Shown here: one piece after another, positions 58,893-64,000 of the stretch
Position numbering within the stretch: position 1 is the stretch's first letter
How the letters are laid out: each line of letters starts with the position of its first letter
NCBI GenBank assembly: GCA_035294085.1
Contig: DATGLP010000029.1
Span: 19,744-83,743 of the forward strand
DNA length: 64,000 nucleotides
Direction of reading: 5' to 3'
Source: Acidimicrobiales bacterium
Lineage (GTDB): Bacteria > Actinomycetota > Acidimicrobiia > Acidimicrobiales > Bog-793
Position numbers and translations under genes: made by a program
The notes under the pieces: generated by a model
Seen by the model: the letters and a program-made list of their open reading frames with translations, nothing else
Told to the model about the DNA's origin: nothing
The model's database searches: none

Positions 58893-60635
58893 GTGACGCT
58901 ACAGGCCACCTTCGCCGCGACGCTCGTCGACGAGTGGGTGCGCGCCGGCGTGCGCCACGCCGTGGTCGCGCCCGGCTCGCGCTCGGCGCCGCTCGCCGTC
59001 GCGCTCTTGGCCGACGGACGCATCGCCGTGCACGTGCGGCTCGACGAGCGCTCCGCGGCCTACTTCGCCCTCGGGATCGGTCTCGCGTCGGGCGTCCCGG
59101 CCGTGGTCGTCACGACGAGTGGCACGGCGGCGGCGGAGTGCCACCCGGCCGTCCTCGAGGCCGACCTCGCGGCGGTGCCGCTCATCGTCTGCACGGCGGA
59201 CCGCCCGCCGCGCCTGCACGGCGTCGCCGCGCCCCAGACGCTCGACCAGACGAAGCTGTTCGGCGCCGCGGTGCGCTGCTTCGTCGAGCCGGGAGTCCCG
59301 GCCGCCCTGCCGCCGTCCGCGTGGCGCTCGATCGGGAGCCGGCTCGTCGCCGAGGCGACCGGGTCGCCGCCGGGACCCGTCCACGCCAACCTCGCCTTCG
59401 ACGAGCCGCTGGCCGGGGTCGCCGAGGAGCTGCCACCGGGGAGGCCGGACGGCGAGCCGTGGCACCGACGCGTCGCCGGCAGGCGCCTGTCGCCCGAGGC
59501 CCTCGCCGCGGCGCGCCGCGCGCTGGCCGGCGCGAGCCGGGGGATCGTCGTCGCGGGCGCGGGGCTCGCCGACGCGCGGGAGGCGGTCGCGGCCCTCGCC
59601 GCGGCACGCGGCTGGCCGGTGCTCGCCGAGCCGCGAGCCTTCCCCCGCTCCGGCCCGCTTCGAGGCGAGGTCGTCGTCGGGGCCTTCGACGCGCTCGCGC
59701 GCGCTCGCGTGCTGCGGGAGCGGCTCGCGCCCGACCTCGTCGTGCAGCTCGGCGCGCCGCCCGCCTCCAAGGCGCTCCAGACCTGGCTCGAGGAGCTCGC
59801 CGGGAGCACCTGCCGGCTCGTCGTCGTCGACGCGCACGGCCGGTTCCTCGACCCGGCGCGCCTCGCCTCGCTCGTGATCGCGGCCGACCCGGGCGAGCTG
59901 TGCGGCGCGCTCGCTGCCGAGGACGCGCCGGGGCGCTGCGCCGACCCCGGCTGGGCGGCGGCGTGGGCACGCGCCGATGCGGCCGCCGCGGCGGCGATCG
60001 ACGCGGAGCTCGCCCGCGAGGAGCGGCTGAGCGAGCCGGCGATCGCTCGCCGCCTCGTCGCCGCGCTGCCCGCCGGGGCGACCCTCGTCGCGTCGTCGTC
60101 GATGCCGGTGCGCGAGCTCGAGTGGTTCGGTGCCGCGCGCCCGGGAGCGCCGCGGGTGCTCTCGAACCGCGGCGCGAACGGGATCGACGGCGTGACCTCG
60201 ACGACCCTCGGCGTCGCGGCCGCCACGGCCGGCCCGGTCTTCGGCCTGCTCGGGGACCTCGCCTTCCTCCACGACCTCTCGGCGCTCGTGTGGGGGGTGC
60301 ACGAGGAGGTGCCGCAGGCGACCCTCGTCGTCGTCGACAACGGGGGCGGGGCGATCTTCTCCTTCCTCGAGCACGCCTCGGTGCTCGACGCCCCCACCTT
60401 CGAGCGCGGGCTCGCCACCCCGCAGCGGCCGGACGTCGCCACGGTCGCACGTGCGCTCGGCTGCTCGGTGCGCGAGGCCACCTCGCTCGACGGCCTCGAG
60501 GCTGCCCTCGAGGCCTCCCGGTCCACTCCCGGCGTCTCGGTCGTGCTCGTGCGCGTCGCGCGCGAGGCGACGCTCGGGGCGCACCGCGCGCTCGACGCGG
60601 TGGTGGCGAGCGCCGTCGAGGCGGCGCTCGCCTGA
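58893..60635 (+). CDS. menD: SEPHCHC synthase (MenD), thiamine-diphosphate enzyme
   Basis: The 580-residue enzyme condenses isochorismate with 2-oxoglutarate. Motifs: VDEWVRAGVRHAVVAPGSRSAPLAVAL, RLDERSAAYFALG with the ThDP-activating Glu, TTSGTAAAECHPAV, a middle domain with DRPPRLHGVAAPQTLDQTKLFG, and the C-terminal ThDP site (SNRGANGIDG, GLLGDLAFLHD, VVVDNGGGAIFSFL). GTG 58893 is only 5 bp from the divergent menH ATG. Completes the menE-B-A-H-D set; menF and menC are not in the window. Confidence 0.95.
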   Translation: MTLQATFAATLVDEWVRAGVRHAVVAPGSRSAPLAVALLADGRIAVHVRLDERSAAYFALGIGLASGVPAVVVTTSGTAAAECHPAVLEADLAAVPLIVCTADRPPRLHGVAAPQTLDQTKLFGAAVRCFVEPGVPAALPPSAWRSIGSRLVAEATGSPPGPVHANLAFDEPLAGVAEELPPGRPDGEPWHRRVAGRRLSPEALAAARRALAGASRGIVVAGAGLADAREAVAALAAARGWPVLAEPRAFPRSGPLRGEVVVGAFDALARARVLRERLAPDLVVQLGAPPASKALQTWLEELAGSTCRLVVVDAHGRFLDPARLASLVIAADPGELCGALAAEDAPGRCADPGWAAAWARADAAAAAAIDAELAREERLSEPAIARRLVAALPAGATLVASSSMPVRELEWFGAARPGAPRVLSNRGANGIDGVTSTTLGVAAATAGPVFGLLGDLAFLHDLSALVWGVHEEVPQATLVVVDNGGGAIFSFLEHASVLDAPTFERGLATPQRPDVATVARALGCSVREATSLDGLEAALEASRSTPGVSVVLVRVAREATLGAHRALDAVVASAVEAALA

Positions 60636-60671
60636 TCGCGCCGCGGCCCGGCGCTCGCGAGCACGGGCCAG

Positions 60672-60688
60672 GGCGAGGCCGCCTCGCC
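60672..60688. terminator. Short hairpin after menD
   Basis: GGCGAGG-CCG-CCTCGCC lies between the menD stop and the end of the convergent regulator gene. No U-tract. Confidence 0.35.
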
Positions 60689-60725
60689 GTCGGGGGCGTA
60701 CGAGCGACGCGCCGGTCGTCCCCGC

Positions 60726-61799
60726 CTACCGGGCCAGCACGTGTGCTTTCGCGCTCGGAGCGCCTCGCCGGCGCCGACGCTCGCGTCCCGCGGTCTGGGG
60801 AGGTGCCGACGAGGCGCGCGCGTTCAGGACGGGCTCGGGCTCGGTGACCGCGATGTGCCGCGGCGGCTCACCACCGAGCTCAGCGAGGAGCTGGACGACT
60901 GCGGCCCTGCCCATCTCGGCGAGCGGCATGCGGACCGTCGTGAGGGGCGGATTGAGCTGCTCCGCGAACCAGGCGTCGTGCATCGCGACGATCGAGATGT
61001 CGTCCGGCGCCGACAGGCCGGATGCGTCCACCATGCGGAGGGCGCCGACCGCGGCGTTCAGGTTGGCGACGAAGACTGCGGTCGGGCGCGGGCGCGTCCG
61101 GAGGAGGGCTGCCATTGCGTCGCGGCCTGCGGCGGTCTCCGCCCCGCCTCGCACGATCCATTCGTCACGCACGGGAAGAGCGGCCTCGCGCAGCACCGAG
61201 AGGTAGGCGCGCCGACGCTCCGTGGAGCGGTAGGAGGTGCCGACGCCGATGAACGCGACGCGCGTGTGGCCGAGCTCCAGCAGGTGGCGCACGGCCAGTG
61301 CCGCCCCGGCACGGTCATCGAGCGCAACGGAGGACAGCGGGCCCGTGCTGCGGTCATTGAGGAGGACGATCGGGAAGCCCTCGGGCCGGTGCTTCATGAT
61401 GAGCCGGTCCGAGACGTAGGTGGAGCGCTGCAGCAGCAGTCCGTCGATCCTCCGGCCACCGAGGAGCTGGCGGACCGCCTCGTCGCCGCGCGCCAGGGCG
61501 TCCGCGTCGCCGAGCAGCAGCGTGTAGCCCGCCTCGGTGGTCGCCTGCTGGGCACCGCGCATGATCTCGCCGTAGACGGGGTTCGTGATGTCGTGCATGA
61601 CGAGTCCGAGCGTCGAGGCCTTGGCGAGACGCAGGGAGCGGGCAGCGGAGTTCGGACGGTAGTCGAGCTCTCTCACCGCGGCGAGGATCCGGCGCTCGGT
61701 CGACGGGCGGATGCGCAGGCGGGGATCGTTGTTCAGCAGGCGGGACACGACCGAGGCCGCCACGCCAGCCTGGTCGGCTACGTCGTTGATGGTCGCCAC
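60726..61799 (-). CDS. LacI-family transcriptional regulator
   Basis: The 357-residue regulator has the LacI helix-turn-helix and hinge (TINDVADQAGVAASVVSRLLNNDPRLRIRPSTERRILAAVRELDYRPNSAARSL) and a periplasmic-binding-like effector domain (TLGLVMHDITNPVYGEIMRGAQQA, DGLLLQRS, LGHTRVAFIG, DDISIVAMHD, PPLTTVRMPLAEMGR). The Arg-rich tail is unusual. Such proteins mostly repress sugar operons, but no transport or catabolic genes lie beside it; the divergent flank is occupied by transposon debris, so its target may have been lost or lies elsewhere. Confidence 0.93.
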   Translation of the reverse strand: MATINDVADQAGVAASVVSRLLNNDPRLRIRPSTERRILAAVRELDYRPNSAARSLRLAKASTLGLVMHDITNPVYGEIMRGAQQATTEAGYTLLLGDADALARGDEAVRQLLGGRRIDGLLLQRSTYVSDRLIMKHRPEGFPIVLLNDRSTGPLSSVALDDRAGAALAVRHLLELGHTRVAFIGVGTSYRSTERRRAYLSVLREAALPVRDEWIVRGGAETAAGRDAMAALLRTRPRPTAVFVANLNAAVGALRMVDASGLSAPDDISIVAMHDAWFAEQLNPPLTTVRMPLAEMGRAAVVQLLAELGGEPPRHIAVTEPEPVLNARASSAPPQTAGRERRRRRGAPSAKAHVLAR

Positions 61800-61966
61800 G
61801 GCTCCACCATTACCAAGACATGGACCTCGGTTCCAGCGACGAAGGCGTCAGGCCGCGACCGCAGGACCGGTGGTGCTGCGCTCACCTGGGGACCCGCGAG
61901 AACATTACTAACACTTGACAGAGCGTCGAGCAGGCGTGATGGTCGCGGAGCAACGATTATCTACAC

Positions 61967-62053
61967 CTAGCGGGCGGCTTCACGGACGAGGTCGACGCCG
62001 TCGCTGCGCAGCGCGTCGAGCGGCTCGGACACGACAGATTCCGCGAGGTTCAC
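61967..62053 (-). pseudogene. N-terminal relic of an IS256-type transposase
   Basis: A GTG at 62053 with AAGGAGA upstream starts a 28-residue frame, NLAESVVSEPLDALRSDGVD then LVREAAR, stopping at TAG. The phrase DALR-DGVDLVREAA is how many IS256-family transposases begin before LLQ-L-E-E; the rest is missing. It seems to be the end of an older element cut off by later rearrangement. Short, so the call rests on this phrase and the neighbourhood. Confidence 0.45.
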
Positions 62054-62257
62054 TGGGGTCTCCTTGGGGTGGGTTCTGGTCACGAACACACCGAGGATCA
62101 CTCAAGTGGCCCACCCCGTGGTGGATCTCTCCGGCTTAGCTCAAAGCCCACCACTCCAGAGCCTGTTGCACCGAACCCCCGCGCCGATCTGCGAACTCCC
62201 TGGTAGCGCGCGCGTGAGATCCACCACCTGACCAGGCGCGATGACCACGATGGGGAA

Positions 62258-62641
62258 ATGGCCTACAACTTCGTCGCCCCAGAACGCGATCAGCTCTAGC
62301 TGCTCTCGCCGTCGATCGCCGACTGGCTCCCAGAAGATCACCTCGCGTGGTTCGTCCTCGACTGCGTCGACGAGATGGACGTTCAGGCCTTCTACGCCGA
62401 CGACCGAGCCGATGGCTGGGGCGGCGCAGCCCATCACCCAGAGACGATGGTCGCCCTTGTCGTCTACGCCAACTGCCTCAGGGTGCGCAGCGCTCGCCAG
62501 ATCGAGCGCGCCAGGTACGTCGACGTCGCCTTCCGAGTGATCTGCGCGGGACTCTTCTCCGATCACACGACGATCGCTCGGTTCCGAGCTCACCATGAAG
62601 ACGCGCGCAGGTCCATCGGTGGTGTCTCAGCGCTGGTGTAA
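62258..62641 (+). pseudogene. IS1182-type transposase N-terminal relic with in-frame stop
   Basis: The frame reads AYNFVAPERDQL, TAG (62297-62299), then WLPEDHLAWFVLDCVDEMD, DRADGWGGAAHHPETMVAL, SARQIERARYVDVAFRVICA and HTTIARFRAHHEDA, the N-terminal DUF772 part of IS1182-family transposases. Similarity ends near 62605 and a TAA follows at 62639, at the apparent edge of an IS256 element. Inactive: amber codon plus truncation. Confidence 0.75.
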
Positions 62642-64000
62642 ACGGCTCCGGACGCAGGCTCCGCTGTGATGCTACGCGGCGGCTGTCTCGGCGTCGACGG
62701 CCGCCTCCTCGACGGCGTCGGGTTGCAGCGCCGTTGGCGGCTCGAGGAGCTGGCGCCGGAGGTCTTGCAGGTGTCGCAGCGCGTCCGGCGTCATCGTGAG
62801 ACCCCGCCAGCCCTTGGATGCCCGGTCGAGGACGGCCCAGACGAGACTGAGGCAGCTCTGCTCGCCGGGGAGTCGGCCGATCACCTTGACTCGGCGTCTG
62901 GTCTCCCCGAAGGTCCGCTCGATGAGGTTGGAATGCCGGATGCGCTTGTGGTGCTCGGCGGGGAAGGCCAGGTAGACGAGCAGCGCCTCGAGGTTCTCCT
63001 CCACGCAGGCGACGGCCGAGGGGTAAAGCGGCTTCCACTTCGCGATGAAGCGCCGGGCGCGCCGGCGGCCCTCGGCGAGCGCCTTGTCCCCCGATCCCTC
63101 GATCTTGTCGAAGATCGCCCAGTAGTCGCCCTTCACCTCGGCCTGCGCGTGCTTGGGCACCTTGGCCAGGACGTTCCGGCAGACATGGATCGTGCATCGC
63201 TGGTGCACGCTGTGCGGGAAGCAGCGCTCGATCGCGGCGCACAGGCCCTTGCCGCCGTCGGAGATGACGAGGAGCGGGGCGGGCATCTTCCGCTCGGTGA
63301 GGTCGGTGAGGAACGCGATCCACGCGTCGGCGGACTCGGTCGCACCGGGGCCAAGGCCCAAGAAGACGGGCTTGCCGTCGGTGTCGATGCCCCAGGCGAC
63401 AAGCACCGGCTCGGCCTTGGCCTTCGGGTGCATCTTGAAGTAGCTCCCGTCCAAGTAGAGATAGTCGATGCGGGTCCCCGACAGGTCCCGCCGGCGCCAG
63501 TCCTCGAACTCGGAGCGAAGGCGCTGGCAGATGCGGCTCACCGTGCTCGGGCTGATAGCCGCCTCCTTGCCGAAGACCTCGGCGAGCATCGCCTCGACGT
63601 CCCGGTCCGAAACGCCCCGCACCCAGGCCGAGATGACGAGGGTCTCGAGGGCGTTCGTCCGGCTCACGGTGGCACCGAAGAGCTGGTCGCACAGGGCCGA
63701 GTGGGCGTGGCGCAGCTTCGGGCGGCGGAGCTCGACCGGACCGAGGGTGGTCTTGATCGTCCGCGGCGGCTGGAAGCCGTTGCGAAGCCCCTCTGGGCTG
63801 TCCTCGCCCCGGCGCTCGTAGCGCTTACGGCAGAGCTCCTCGACCATGATCTCCTCGATGACGGACTGGAACGTGAGGCGCACCGACAGGCGTGCGACCT
63901 GCTCGATCGCGGAGAGCAGGTCACCCTCACCGTCGAAGGCGGCGTGGATCTCGGCGCGGATGGTCTCGGTGGGCGATACTCGTGGTGCCACGGGCGTGGG
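62621..64000 (-). mobile_element. IS256-family insertion sequence (cut by window end)
   Basis: The element holds an intact transposase and seems to begin near TGTCTCAGCGCTGGTGTAAA (62625-62644), where the IS1182 relic breaks off. The other terminus lies past the window, so terminal repeats and target duplication could not be matched; the left limit is an estimate. Confidence 0.6.
62672..63991 (-). CDS. IS256-family (Mutator-like) transposase
   Basis: The 439-residue transposase looks complete. It has an N-terminal DNA-binding region, RKRYERRGEDSPEGLRNGF, LGPVELRRPKLR, and the DDE catalytic core: first Asp in YLYLDGSYFKM, second in LLVISDGGKGL, and Glu in NLIERTFGETRRR. The C-D-H-type QRCTIHVCRNVLAKVP stretch is the family signature. 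GTG start at 63991, 9 bases from the window end. No frameshift or stop, so the copy may be active. Confidence 0.95.
   Translation of the reverse strand: MAPRVSPTETIRAEIHAAFDGEGDLLSAIEQVARLSVRLTFQSVIEEIMVEELCRKRYERRGEDSPEGLRNGFQPPRTIKTTLGPVELRRPKLRHAHSALCDQLFGATVSRTNALETLVISAWVRGVSDRDVEAMLAEVFGKEAAISPSTVSRICQRLRSEFEDWRRRDLSGTRIDYLYLDGSYFKMHPKAKAEPVLVAWGIDTDGKPVFLGLGPGATESADAWIAFLTDLTERKMPAPLLVISDGGKGLCAAIERCFPHSVHQRCTIHVCRNVLAKVPKHAQAEVKGDYWAIFDKIEGSGDKALAEGRRRARRFIAKWKPLYPSAVACVEENLEALLVYLAFPAEHHKRIRHSNLIERTFGETRRRVKVIGRLPGEQSCLSLVWAVLDRASKGWRGLTMTPDALRHLQDLRRQLLEPPTALQPDAVEEAAVDAETAAA

Noticed and set aside
1..64000. CRISPR array, prophage or conjugative region
   Set aside because: No regularly spaced repeats, no Cas, integrase, capsid or relaxase genes; the only mobile DNA seen is at the right end.

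Overview
The window is about 64 kb of very GC-rich DNA, densely packed and apparently chromosomal. A Bpa-type proteasome activator, the operon phosphomutase-DUF3090-SCO1664, F420-type oxidoreductase folds, a DosR/DosS-like two-component pair and many GTG starts all point to an actinobacterium. An S53 (sedolisin) peptidase, a family usually active at acid pH, and the extreme GC content would fit an Acidimicrobiia-like lineage, but this placement is inference.

Layout. 1-1.5 kb: the tail of a radical SAM enzyme, an orphan HicA-like remnant and tRNA-Arg(CCU). 1.7-10.8 kb: a secreted sedolisin with two membrane proteins on the minus strand, divergent from a plus-strand operon of two esterases around an MprF-like aminoacyl-phosphatidylglycerol synthase and a DMT-type membrane protein. 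10.8-18.3 kb: cobalamin genes (cobB, a B12 riboswitch, btuF-btuC-btuD-cobO-cobQ) plus a divergent BtuF-like protein. 18.3-32.9 kb: a stress or dormancy island with a P2-type ATPase, a CBS protein, PEP synthase, a PfkB kinase, two ferritin-like paralogues, a universal stress protein, a DosR-like regulator with a DosS-like kinase, a GNAT-fused ADP-forming acyl-CoA synthetase and a DUF1876 protein. A recurring AGGGKCGAWSGKCAC-type motif lies upstream of several of these genes, including a perfect 17-bp inverted repeat. 33-46 kb: GH76-like and GT-C-like proteins, ALDH, PPOX oxidoreductase, PatB lyase, metallo-hydrolase, DEAD-box helicase, Bcp peroxiredoxin, family-5 uracil-DNA glycosylase, the phosphomutase-DUF3090-SCO1664 operon, MsrB and Bpa. 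46.8-51.6 kb: dnaE interrupted by a 391-residue intein. 51.8-60.6 kb: a YyaL-type thioredoxin protein and a menaquinone cluster (menE, menB, menA, menH, menD). 60.7-64 kb: a LacI regulator beside a graveyard of insertion sequences, with an IS256 element apparently inserted in an IS1182-type transposase relic.

How it works together. Neighbouring genes overlap by 4 bp (GTGA or ATGA) again and again, so translational coupling is the rule. Several genes carry a TAGCGT/TACGCT/TAGCCT-type -10 hexamer 6-10 nt before the start codon, which predicts leaderless mRNAs. The most promising unit is the 18-33 kb island: its content closely matches the mycobacterial DosR hypoxia regulon, and the shared upstream motif has the same GGGnC-N4-GnC layout as a DosR box. 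It may be the local version of that regulon, with its own operator sequence.
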